From assembly GCF_013385425.1 (NCBI RefSeq), contig NZ_JACAQA010000002.1, positions 310,001 through 374,000 on the forward strand: a DNA stretch of 64,000 nucleotides. Reading direction: 5' to 3'. This stretch comes from Pseudomonas gingeri. GTDB taxonomy: Bacteria > Pseudomonadota > Gammaproteobacteria > Pseudomonadales > Pseudomonadaceae. How positions within the stretch are numbered: the first letter of the stretch is position 1; every line of letters starts with the position of its first letter. The notes below the pieces were generated by a model, which was given only the letters and a program-made list of their open reading frames with translations, made no database searches and was not told the origin of the DNA. The translations under genes were made by a program, and so were the position numbers. Positions 56,845 through 64,000 of this stretch are shown piece after piece.

Positions 56845-57912
56845 TCAGTCGGCATGCACGGCCTGGCGTCCGAAGCGGTATTGGTTGTTGCCGCTGCGCT
56901 TGGCTTCGTACATCGCCAGGTCGGCGGTATGGATCAGCGTATCCATGCTCGGCGCATGATCCGGGAATACCCCCACCCCCAGGCTGCAGCCGATCTGCAC
57001 CGGTTGAGCGCCAAGAATAATCGGCATCGATAACTCGACGAGGATTTTCTCGCACAGCAGGTGAACCTCCTCCAACCGGCCGTTGCCCTGCTGGGCCAGC
57101 CCTTCGAGGACCAACACGAACTCATCGCCACCGATGCGCGCCACCGTATCCGAGGTCCGCATCAGGTTTTTCAGGCGGGTTGCCGTGGTGACCAGGATCC
57201 GATCACCGGCCGCATGCCCGTGTACATCGTTGATGTCCTTGAAACCGTTGAGGTCGAGGAACACCAGGATCACCCGGGAGGCCTGGGTACGGGCACGTTC
57301 CAGAGCCCTGGACAAACGCTCCTCCAGCACCAGCCGATTGGGCAGCCCGGTCAGTGCGTCGTGGTGGGCCAGGGTATGCAACTGGCTGGCCCAGGCCTTT
57401 TCCTCGGTGATATCACGCACCACCCCCATCATCTTGATCGCCGAGTCATGGATGTTCTTCACCACATTGCCGGTCTCGCGCAACCAGTGGACGCTGCCGT
57501 CCGGCCAGATCACCCGGTATTCCTCGTCGTGGTTCTCGCCGGTCTCGATGCAACGCGCCTCCCCGGCCCGCACCCTGGCCCGGTCTTCGGGGTGCACGCT
57601 GGCGCAGAACAGTTCGTAGGACGGGATCACCTCGCCCACCTTGTAGCCGAACATGCCGTAGATGGCCTCCGACCAGTAGAGCTTCTCGGTATCGACGTCC
57701 CAGTCCCAGGTGCCGATGCGGGCAAAGTACTGGCTGCGCTTGAAACGTTCGACATCGTCGGCGGCTTCGACCCGTCGGTGACATTCGTTCACCTGCTGCA
57801 ACAGTGCCCGGCATTCGGCCAGTTCCCGACGAGCCTTGCGCTCACGACGAAACAGCACCGCGATCAAGGCGATCACGGGCACGACGACAACGACCTCAAG
57901 CCATGGGGTCAT
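56845..57912 (-). CDS. Membrane-anchored PAS-GGDEF diguanylate cyclase
   Basis: A 355-residue cyclic-di-GMP synthase. One N-terminal membrane helix (EVVVVVPVIALIAVLF) leads to a coiled coil, a PAS domain with PAC motif (about 60-170; GTWDWDVDTEKLYWSEAIYG, MMGVVRDITEEKAW) and a GGDEF domain with an intact active site (ARIGGDEFVLVL). An RTSD sequence five residues before GGDEF fits the allosteric inhibitory site, so product feedback is likely. The PAS ligand is unknown. It lies upstream of ilvE on the same strand, 166 bases apart, and is probably independent. Confidence 0.94.
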   Translation of the reverse strand: MTPWLEVVVVVPVIALIAVLFRRERKARRELAECRALLQQVNECHRRVEAADDVERFKRSQYFARIGTWDWDVDTEKLYWSEAIYGMFGYKVGEVIPSYELFCASVHPEDRARVRAGEARCIETGENHDEEYRVIWPDGSVHWLRETGNVVKNIHDSAIKMMGVVRDITEEKAWASQLHTLAHHDALTGLPNRLVLEERLSRALERARTQASRVILVFLDLNGFKDINDVHGHAAGDRILVTTATRLKNLMRTSDTVARIGGDEFVLVLEGLAQQGNGRLEEVHLLCEKILVELSMPIILGAQPVQIGCSLGVGVFPDHAPSMDTLIHTADLAMYEAKRSGNNQYRFGRQAVHAD

Positions 57913-58214
57913 GATTGAAAACCAAGGGATTTGAACATGGACACACGATGACTAAATGGCCAGTGGCTATCTTAATCCACACTGAACGTGCGCCCATGTT
58001 TTTTTAGTGGGCCGCCGTTTCGGCCATCAACGACTGATGAACGCCGAAACCGGCCATGACTCCGGCCGCCGCTCAAACGCACCGCCTCAAGCACCGTGCT
58101 ACCCCAACGCTCCTGCAGGCCGGGAATTGCCGACAACTCATTGCTAAATCAGCCTTATTCTGAGAAAACGCCTGCCAGACAGGGCCCCTGCGCCAATTAA
58201 CGGGAGAGGAACCA
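57913..58214. other. Intergenic region between divergent cyclase and FKBP genes
   Basis: About 300 bases with no convincing frame. It should hold both promoters. The only clear element is the ribosome-binding site of the FKBP gene (GGGAGAGGA, 58201-58209). Confidence 0.5.
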
Positions 58215-58556
58215 ATGAATAACGAATTACAGATCACCGACGTCCGCCCAGGCGACGGCAAGGCCGTGGTCAAGGGCGCGCTGATCACCACGCATTATCG
58301 CGGTACGCTCGAAGATGGCAGCGAGTTCGACTCGTCCCACAGCCGTGGCAAGCCGTTCCAGTGCGTGATCGGCACAGGACGAGTGATAAAGGGCTGGGAT
58401 ATCGGCCTGATGGGCATGAAAGTCGGCGGCAAACGCCGATTGTTCGTGCCGGCGCACCTGGCCTACGGAGAATGCGGCATGGGCTCACTCGTCGCACCAG
58501 GTGCCGACCTGACCTTTGAAATCGAGTTGCTGGAAGTGCTGACACGGGACGATTGA
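58215..58556 (+). CDS. FKBP-type peptidyl-prolyl isomerase
   Basis: A 113-residue single-domain FKBP that catalyses proline isomerisation in the cytoplasm; no signal peptide. Typical motifs are THYRGTLEDGSEFDSSHSRG, GTGRVIKGWDIGLMGMKVGG and FVPAHLAYGE. A strong ribosome-binding site precedes the ATG. The sirtuin gene follows after 92 bases. Confidence 0.94.
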   Translation: MNNELQITDVRPGDGKAVVKGALITTHYRGTLEDGSEFDSSHSRGKPFQCVIGTGRVIKGWDIGLMGMKVGGKRRLFVPAHLAYGECGMGSLVAPGADLTFEIELLEVLTRDD

Positions 58557-58648
58557 GCACACCTGCGTCTATCCTTGAGCTTCGATCACGACGACATGCA
58601 CGGCCCCATCACCGCCGTGTCAGCCGCTCGATAACCGGAGATGTCCCC

Positions 58649-59488
58649 ATGCCCGATCCGCAAGTCAGCGCGGCCCTGGAAACGCTCTTGCCACTGATGG
58701 CCGAGCAGCCCTTTCTGGTGCTCACCGGCGCCGGTATCAGCACCTCTTCCGGCATCCCGGATTACCGTGACAGCGACGGCGTGCGCAGGGGTAAACCGCC
58801 GATGATGATTCAGGAATTCCTCGGCTCGCCCCAGGCCCGGCGCCGCTACTGGGCCAGGGCCATGCTCGGCTGGCCGCGGGTGCGCATGGCCCGGCCGAAC
58901 GCCGCCCACCGGGCGCTGGCCAGCCTGCAGGCGCAACACCGCCTCAGCGGCCTGATCACCCAGAACGTCGATACCCTGCATGAGCAGGCCGGCAGTCACG
59001 ATGTCATCGAGCTGCATGGCAGCCTGCACAAGGTCCTGTGCCTGGATTGCGGCGCTCGCCTGGAGCGTGACGCCGTCCAGCTTATGCTGGAGGCGCAGAA
59101 CCCCTATCTCACGGGGATCGAGGCGGTCCAGGCGCCCGACGGCGACACCCTGCTGGACGCCGCCTTCGAGTCGCGCTTCCAAGTACCCCACTGCCCGCAG
59201 TGCGATGGCGATCGCTTGAAACCCGACGTAGTGTTCTTCGGCGAAAACGTCGCCCCGCTCACCGCTGCCAGGGCCCTGGCCAGCGCCGAGCAGGCGGCGG
59301 GGTTGCTGGTGATCGGCTCGTCGCTGATGGCCTACTCGGCCTTTCGCCTGTGCAAGCTGATGGCCGAGCGCGGCAAGCCACTGATCGCCATCAACCTGGG
59401 CAAGACCCGCGCCGATGAGTTGCTGAACTTCAAGTTCGAAGCCTCGTGCGAACAGTTGCTGCCGCTGCTGGCCGAGCGCCTGGGCTGA
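58649..59488 (+). CDS. Sir2-family NAD-dependent protein deacylase
   Basis: A 279-residue sirtuin that removes acyl groups from lysines using NAD. Motifs are VLTGAGISTSSGIPDYRD, TQNVDTLHEQAG and the catalytic His in ELHGSLHK; zinc Cys pairs are CLDCG and CPQCDGD, separated by an unusually long segment of about 50 residues. ATG at 58649 follows CCGGAG; an earlier in-frame start at 58553 would overlap the FKBP stop but lacks support. Preference for acetyl or longer acyl groups cannot be told. Confidence 0.93.
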   Translation: MPDPQVSAALETLLPLMAEQPFLVLTGAGISTSSGIPDYRDSDGVRRGKPPMMIQEFLGSPQARRRYWARAMLGWPRVRMARPNAAHRALASLQAQHRLSGLITQNVDTLHEQAGSHDVIELHGSLHKVLCLDCGARLERDAVQLMLEAQNPYLTGIEAVQAPDGDTLLDAAFESRFQVPHCPQCDGDRLKPDVVFFGENVAPLTAARALASAEQAAGLLVIGSSLMAYSAFRLCKLMAERGKPLIAINLGKTRADELLNFKFEASCEQLLPLLAERLG

Positions 59489-60076
59489 TCAGCAACGGAT
59501 GGGCAACGCCTCGATCAGCGCCTGGGTCGAACGGACCCGGGCAATGCGCGGCATGACCTTCTCCATGGAGAAACGATGGGTGTCTTCGCCGAGGCCCGCG
59601 CAGGCGTCTTCGGCCACCACCACGGCGTAGTTGTGGTGCCAGGCATCCCGAGCGGTGGATTCGACCCCGGAGTTACTGGCGATACCACAGACAATCACAG
59701 TGGTAATCCCGCGACGACGCAATTGCAGATCCAGTTCGGTGCCGTAGAAGGCACTCCAGTTATGCTTGGTGATCTGCACCGGGGCGTTCAAGGCAGCGAT
59801 CACAGGGGTCAGCAGCGCCCAGTCTTCCGGCAGGCCGCCCGGCGGCACGGCCATCGGCATATCCACCGGCTGGTTGAGCTTGTCGGCGTAGTCGCTGGCG
59901 AAACCCACACGCACCGCAACCACCAAACCACCCGCCTGGGTCAGGTGTTTACCGAGCCGCGCGGCCCGTTCGGCGACCGCCTCCGAGGTATGGGGGGCAA
60001 CCGGCATGGCCATGATCCCCTGCTGCAGGTCGATGATCACAAGGGCACAGGTACGAGGATCGAGGGTAAGCGACAT
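59489..60076 (-). CDS. YecD-like isochorismatase-family hydrolase with Cys replaced by Gly
   Basis: A 195-residue protein of the isochorismatase fold. The Asp and Lys of the family triad are present (ALVIIDLQQGI, ITKHNWSAFYGTELD). The usual nucleophile position reads GIASNSGVESTARDA, with Gly where cysteine hydrolases have Cys, as in E. coli YecD. So amidase chemistry through Cys is not expected. ATG at 60076 follows AGGAG. It is divergent from a TetR gene whose paired operators lie between them. Confidence 0.9.
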   Translation of the reverse strand: MSLTLDPRTCALVIIDLQQGIMAMPVAPHTSEAVAERAARLGKHLTQAGGLVVAVRVGFASDYADKLNQPVDMPMAVPPGGLPEDWALLTPVIAALNAPVQITKHNWSAFYGTELDLQLRRRGITTVIVCGIASNSGVESTARDAWHHNYAVVVAEDACAGLGEDTHRFSMEKVMPRIARVRSTQALIEALPIRC

Positions 60077-60147
60077 GATGATCTCCTGATCGACGGACGT
60101 CGACTTGCGCAACCAGGCAAGCGCGAACGGCGAAGCTGCGGTTAGAA

Positions 60148-60186
60148 TATGAGGATAGCCTCACAATCAGGATATGAGGATGCCCT
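60148..60186. promoter_or_regulatory. Two tandem TetR-type operators
   Basis: TGAGG-ATAG-CCTCA (60148-60161) and TGAGG-ATGC-CCTCA (60173-60186) are near-identical palindromes 25 bases apart, both within a longer repeat starting ATATGAGGAT. They sit between the divergent hydrolase and TetR genes; the second covers the TetR start codon. They are a good candidate for joint autorepression. Confidence 0.75.
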
Positions 60187-60794
60187 CACAAACTTCAAGT
60201 AAAAAAAATGTCAGCATCCACACGCCGCGCCTGGAACGCGGCAAGCAGCGCGTGGCCGAGCTGATGGCCGCCGCTGCCCGGGTCTTTGCCGAACAAGGTT
60301 ATGACGCGGCGACCATGACCGAAGTGGCCGCCCTGGCCCAGGCGTCGATTGGTTCGCTGTACCAGTACTTTCCCACCAAGGCGCTGCTGGCCCAGGCCCT
60401 GCACAGCGCGCAACTGGAGATGCTCCGAGGCCGGCTCGAAAGCCTGGCGCCACAGGCACCCAACCTGAGCCCACGACAGATAGCCGAGCGGATACTGGAG
60501 GAGTTGTCGCTGTTTCTGGAGGAGAATCCGGCGTTTATCGCCCTGGCTGAGCGGCGCGATATCGACAAGAAAGCCAAGGCCGCCACGCGCTCAGGCTTGC
60601 TGTCGCTGCTGACCGGGCTGCTGGCCCAGGCACAACCGCCGCTGCCGGCCGAGCGCCATGCACTGACGGCGGTGATGCTGCTGGAACTGATGAAAATCGC
60701 CGTATCGCTCAAGGCCCGTGAGCCCGCCGAGATCGCCGAAGACGTCCTCCAGACGTTCAAGAGCATGTTGGGCCAGCATCTGGACTCACTGTAG
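60174..60794 (+). CDS. TetR/AcrR-family transcriptional regulator
   Basis: A 206-residue repressor with an N-terminal helix-turn-helix (AARVFAEQGYDAATMTEVAA, then ASIGSLYQYFPTKALLAQAL, residues about 30-75) and a C-terminal ligand domain of the TetR_C type. It probably represses itself and the divergent YecD-like gene through the two palindromes. The start is uncertain: ATG at 60174 or 60180 lies inside the operator and has no clear ribosome-binding site, so a leaderless or alternative start is possible. Confidence 0.92.
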   Translation: MRMPSQTSSKKNVSIHTPRLERGKQRVAELMAAAARVFAEQGYDAATMTEVAALAQASIGSLYQYFPTKALLAQALHSAQLEMLRGRLESLAPQAPNLSPRQIAERILEELSLFLEENPAFIALAERRDIDKKAKAATRSGLLSLLTGLLAQAQPPLPAERHALTAVMLLELMKIAVSLKAREPAEIAEDVLQTFKSMLGQHLDSL

Positions 60795-60795
60795 A

Positions 60796-60820
60796 AACTG
60801 CCGAAGGCCCTTCGGCAGTT
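60796..60820. terminator. Hairpin after the TetR gene
   Basis: AACTGCCGAAG and CTTCGGCAGTT form an 11-bp stem around GCC. No good T-run follows, so termination strength is uncertain. It lies between convergent genes. Confidence 0.5.
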
Positions 60821-60858
60821 CCCCTGTGCTCCCTGGGTGACAGTGCCGCGCGATCTTT

Positions 60859-61560
60859 TTATGCCGACGGAATGGTCAGGCCCTTGATCACCGCCGGGCG
60901 CGCCACGAACTGCTCCAGGGCGCGGAGCACATGGGGGAAGTCCTGGATGCCCACCAGGTCGCCGGCCTCGTAGAAACCGATCAGGTTGCGAATCCACGGG
61001 AAGGTGGCGATATCGGCGATGCTGTAGTCGTCGCCCATGATCCAGCGGCGGCTTTCCAGGCGCTGGTCCAGCACCCCCAGCAGGCGCTTGCTCTCGGCCA
61101 CGTAACGGTCGCGCGGGCGCTTGTCCTCGTAGTCCTTGCCGGCGAATTTATTGAAGAAACCGAGCTGGCCGAACATCGGTCCGATACCGCCCATCTGAAA
61201 CATCACCCACTGGATGGTTTCATAGCGCCGCGTCAGGTCCTTGGACATGAAGCGCCCGGTTTTCTCGGCGAGGTAGATCAGGATCGCCCCGGACTCGAAC
61301 AACGGCAGCGGCTGGCCGTCGGGACCGTTGGGGTCGATGATGGCCGGGATCTTGTTGTTGGGGTTCAACGCCATGAATTCCGGCGTCAGCTGGTCATTGC
61401 TGGCGAAACTGACCAGGTGCGCTTCATAGGGCAGGCCCAGCTCTTCGAGCAGGATCGAAACCTTGACGCCGTTGGGCGTAGGCAACGAATAGAGCTGGAG
61501 GCGGTCTGGATGTTGTGCAGGCCATTTATGCGTGATGGTGAACTCGGAAAGATCAGTCAT
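60859..61560 (-). CDS. Glutathione S-transferase, Ure2/YfcG-like
   Basis: A 233-residue GST with an N-terminal thioredoxin-like domain (YSLPTPNGVKVSILLEELGL, NNKIPAIIDPNG, LFESGAILIYLAEKTGRF) and a C-terminal helical domain (GDDYSIADIATFPWIRNL). The Asn-Gly in TPNGVKV and the ESGAI motif match nu-class enzymes such as YfcG and YghU, which often have disulfide reductase activity with glutathione. It is alone on its strand. Confidence 0.92.
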   Translation of the reverse strand: MTDLSEFTITHKWPAQHPDRLQLYSLPTPNGVKVSILLEELGLPYEAHLVSFASNDQLTPEFMALNPNNKIPAIIDPNGPDGQPLPLFESGAILIYLAEKTGRFMSKDLTRRYETIQWVMFQMGGIGPMFGQLGFFNKFAGKDYEDKRPRDRYVAESKRLLGVLDQRLESRRWIMGDDYSIADIATFPWIRNLIGFYEAGDLVGIQDFPHVLRALEQFVARPAVIKGLTIPSA

Positions 61561-61719
61561 GGAAAGCTTCCAGCAAGCGGTAGGGAATGCGGCAACGGGT
61601 CAGGACCTTCCACCCGTCCGGGCGCTGATTATAGGCACAGCCGGTGGCCGTGCCTGTAGCGCCGGGCATGAGATTTTTCTGCGCCATGGACCGTCAATCA
61701 CTGAAACAGAGAGGGCATC

Positions 61720-61944
61720 ATGTATCTGAAAATTCTCAGTCTGCCATTGCTGGCAGCAACATTCCTGAGCGTGGCGGGCTGTTCGACGCCTACGGTGGTG
61801 ACCTTGCAGAACGGCACCGAGTACATCACCAGGGATACACCCCAAACCCACTCCGCCGATGGTTTCTATGAGTTCAAGGATATTTCCGGCAAAGAGGTGC
61901 GGGTCAAGGCGTCCGATGTGGCGACGGTCAAACCGAAGGATTGA
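61720..61944 (+). CDS. YgdI/YgdR-family small lipoprotein
   Basis: A 74-residue lipoprotein. The signal peptide ends in lipobox LSVAGC (Cys21), and the mature part is a small SH3-like fold with VVTLQNGTEYITRDTPQT and GKEVRVKASDVATVK, as in YgdI/YgdR. A good ribosome-binding site (GAGAGGG) precedes ATG 61720. Its role in the envelope is unknown. Confidence 0.92.
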   Translation: MYLKILSLPLLAATFLSVAGCSTPTVVTLQNGTEYITRDTPQTHSADGFYEFKDISGKEVRVKASDVATVKPKD

Positions 61945-61954
61945 TATCCAGACC

Positions 61955-64000
61955 TCAGCGAAAATCCCGGCTGCGCACGGTGATATCCGCCAGCAGTGAA
62001 CCCAGGTCGCCCAGGCGTCCGGCAATCACATGCCGGACGTCGCCCTCGGATTCCAGGCGCCCGTCGACTTTCAGCAACTGCGCGCCCACCAGCACTTGCC
62101 GTTGCCGCTCGGCCAGGTCGCGCCAGACCACCACATTGACGTTGCCGAATTCGTCCTCCAGGGTGACAAAGGTCACCCCGCTGGCCGTGCCCGGTCGCTG
62201 GCGTCCGGTGACCAGGCCGACAATGCTCACCGGCCGCCCGTGTTCGACCTCCAGCAGTTCCCGCGAACTGCGACAGCGCATGGCTTGCAATTGCCCGCGC
62301 AACAACGCCAGCGGATGCGGCCCCAAGGTCGTGCCGAGACTGGCGTAATCCGCTTGCAGGTCCTCGCCGACACTCGGGCGCGGCAAGGCCACCGGGGTTT
62401 CGGTTTGCCTCGACAACCCGGCAAACAGCCCAAGCTGCGCCTCGACCCCAGCCACTTCCCAGCGCGCCTGATAACGGTCGCCCGCCAACCCCTGCAAGGC
62501 ACCGGCATCGGCCAGCAGTTCCTGAGCCCGGGTATCCAGTCGCGCCCGCTCACCCAGGTCGGCGATATCCTCGAAGCCCCCTGCCTTGCGTGCCACCTCG
62601 ATCCGCCGCGCGTCCTCCTCGCGAAACCCGCGAATCATACGTAAACCCAGGCGCAACGCCGGCTGCAGGCCATCGGCAGGCTCCAGGCTGCACTCCCAAT
62701 CGCTGGCCCGCACATCCACCGGACGGATCTGCAACTGATGCCGCCGGGCATCCTGGAGGATCTGATCCGGGCTGTAGAAGCCCATCGGCCAGCTGTTGAT
62801 CAGCGCACAAGCGAACGCCGCCGGCTCATGGCACTTCAACCAGCAACTGGCGTAGGTCAGCAAGGCAAAGCTGGCGGCATGGGACTCGGGGAAACCGTAG
62901 CTGCCAAAACCCTTGATCTGCTCGAAAATCTGCGCGGCAAATTCCGGCGCATAACCGTTCTTCGCCATGCCCTCGGCCAGTCGCAGACGGTGCGGCTCAA
63001 GCCCGCCATGGCGTTTCCAGGCGGCCATGGAGCGGCGCAACTGATCGGCCTCGCCCGGGGTGTAGTCCGCCGCCACCACCGCGATCTGCATGACCTGTTC
63101 CTGAAACAGCGGCACCCCCAGGGTGCGTTTCAGGACCTCTTCCAGCTCCGGCGACGGGTAGGTCGCAAGCTCCTCCTTGTTTCGCCGGCGCAGGTACGGG
63201 TGCACCATGCCGCCCTGGATCGGCCCCGGCCGGACAATCGCCACCTCGATCACCAGGTCGTAGAAATTCTTCGGTTTGAGCCGTGGCAGCATCGACATCT
63301 GCGCCCGCGACTCGATCTGGAACACGCCGATGGTGTCGGCCCGGCCGATCATTTCATAGGTCGGCTTATCGTCCGGCGGCAGGCTCGCCAGGGTCCAGCG
63401 CGGCCCGCCGCGATACTGATGCACCAGGTCGAAACAGCGACGCAGCGCGCTGAGCATGCCCAGGGCCAGGACATCGACCTTGAGCAGACCGACCTTGTCC
63501 AGGTCGTCCTTGTCCCACTGGATAATCGTCCGTTCGGCCATGGTGGCGTTTTCCACCGGGACCAGGGTCTCCAGCGGTTGCTCGGAAATCACGAAACCGC
63601 CCGGATGCTGGGACAGGTGCCGGGGAAAGCCGATCAGTTGCCGGGTCAGCCCCAGGACCCGGCGCAGCACCGGGCTGTCGGGATCGAAACCGTTTTCGCG
63701 CAGGCGTTCCGCTGCCGGCGGCTCATCGCTCCAGTGGCCACAGGCGTCGGCCAGGGCATTGATCTGATCCGGCGGCAGGCCCAGCGCCTTGGCCACATCG
63801 CGCACCGCCCCCGCGCCGTGATAGGTGCTGACCACCGCCGTCAACGCCGCGCGGTTTCGGCCATAACGCCGAAATACGTATTGCAGTACCTCTTCGCGGC
63901 GATCGTGCTCGAAGTCGACATCGATATCCGGTGGTTCGTTGCGCTCGCGGGAGAGGAAGCGCTCGAACAGCATGTTGGTGCGATCCGGGTTCAACTCGGT
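61955..64000 (-). CDS. dnaE2: Error-prone DNA polymerase DnaE2/ImuC (N-terminus outside window)
   Basis: The C-terminal 681 residues of the second alpha-subunit-type polymerase that works with ImuA/ImuB in damage-induced mutagenesis. The catalytic-domain motif [16 protein letters not shown] holds Asp residues of the active site; [20 protein letters not shown] and a C-terminal OB domain ([20 protein letters not shown]) follow. The frame stays open to base 64000, so the start and the PHP domain lie beyond the window, as would any imuA, imuB or lexA2 gene. It converges with the lipoprotein gene, 10 bases apart. Confidence 0.95.
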   Translation of the reverse strand, partial: TELNPDRTNMLFERFLSRERNEPPDIDVDFEHDRREEVLQYVFRRYGRNRAALTAVVSTYHGAGAVRDVAKALGLPPDQINALADACGHWSDEPPAAERLRENGFDPDSPVLRRVLGLTRQLIGFPRHLSQHPGGFVISEQPLETLVPVENATMAERTIIQWDKDDLDKVGLLKVDVLALGMLSALRRCFDLVHQYRGGPRWTLASLPPDDKPTYEMIGRADTIGVFQIESRAQMSMLPRLKPKNFYDLVIEVAIVRPGPIQGGMVHPYLRRRNKEELATYPSPELEEVLKRTLGVPLFQEQVMQIAVVAADYTPGEADQLRRSMAAWKRHGGLEPHRLRLAEGMAKNGYAPEFAAQIFEQIKGFGSYGFPESHAASFALLTYASCWLKCHEPAAFACALINSWPMGFYSPDQILQDARRHQLQIRPVDVRASDWECSLEPADGLQPALRLGLRMIRGFREEDARRIEVARKAGGFEDIADLGERARLDTRAQELLADAGALQGLAGDRYQARWEVAGVEAQLGLFAGLSRQTETPVALPRPSVGEDLQADYASLGTTLGPHPLALLRGQLQAMRCRSSRELLEVEHGRPVSIVGLVTGRQRPGTASGVTFVTLEDEFGNVNVVVWRDLAERQRQVLVGAQLLKVDGRLESEGDVRHVIAGRLGDLGSLLADITVRSRDFR

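Overview
The window is a high-GC chromosomal segment of a fluorescent Pseudomonas. The inference rests on gene content (OprN-type efflux channel, cis/trans fatty-acid isomerase, CysI with a DUF934 partner, SohB, a DksA2-like protein, DnaE2), on dense coding on both strands, and on several REP-type palindromes in intergenic gaps. No rRNA, tRNA, insertion sequence, prophage or CRISPR array was recognised.

Layout. 1-6.2 kb: the 3' part of an RND-efflux outer-membrane channel gene, a frameshifted small exported protein behind a lux-box-like palindrome, a PTS-EIIC/EAL fusion, a bestrophin-family channel and a TPR protein. 6.4-18.1 kb: a signalling island. A KaiC-like ATPase gene and a hybrid kinase gene run rightward and meet a leftward set of five genes: a CHASE3/triple-receiver hybrid kinase, CheR, CheB, a receiver-kinase and a lone receiver. 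The intergenic region beyond the large kinase holds TGTACA-N12-TGTACA, the shape of a CarH/LitR (B12-dependent photoreceptor) operator. To its right lie a lone receiver and the cobalamin genes cobE and cobM. 18.1-31.3 kb: Nudix, nfuA, an EamA transporter with a divergent AraC regulator, cti, metH, a DUF2970 gene whose ribosome-binding site lies inside a perfect inverted repeat, an orphan sugar-binding protein, a 37-residue membrane protein, and cysI-DUF934.

31.3-44 kb: a 1617-residue leftward protein with an N-terminal toxin-like region, leucine-rich repeats and a NEL-type E3 ubiquitin ligase domain with its Cys-x-Asp motif; then sohB; then a rightward run of histidine phosphatase, SCP2 protein, LvaA/ACAD10-like phosphotransferase, SDR and Gfo/Idh oxidoreductase; then an orphan betaine-type binding protein and two coupled unknown genes. 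44-56.7 kb: a coiled-coil unknown, a chemoreceptor without a periplasmic domain, a DksA2-like protein, a five-gene leftward fatty-acid operon (FadE, large FabG, MaoC, thiolase, acyl-CoA ligase) and ilvE. 56.8-64 kb: a PAS-GGDEF cyclase, FKBP isomerase, sirtuin, a YecD-like hydrolase divergent from a TetR regulator with paired operators, a glutathione transferase, a YgdI/YgdR-type lipoprotein and the 3' part of dnaE2.

The most notable points are (i) the KaiC/CheB/CheR/multi-receiver phosphorelay with a putative light/B12 operator next to corrin-biosynthesis genes, and (ii) the giant NEL ligase with no secretion genes beside it. Functions are read from motifs recognised by eye; no database search was run.
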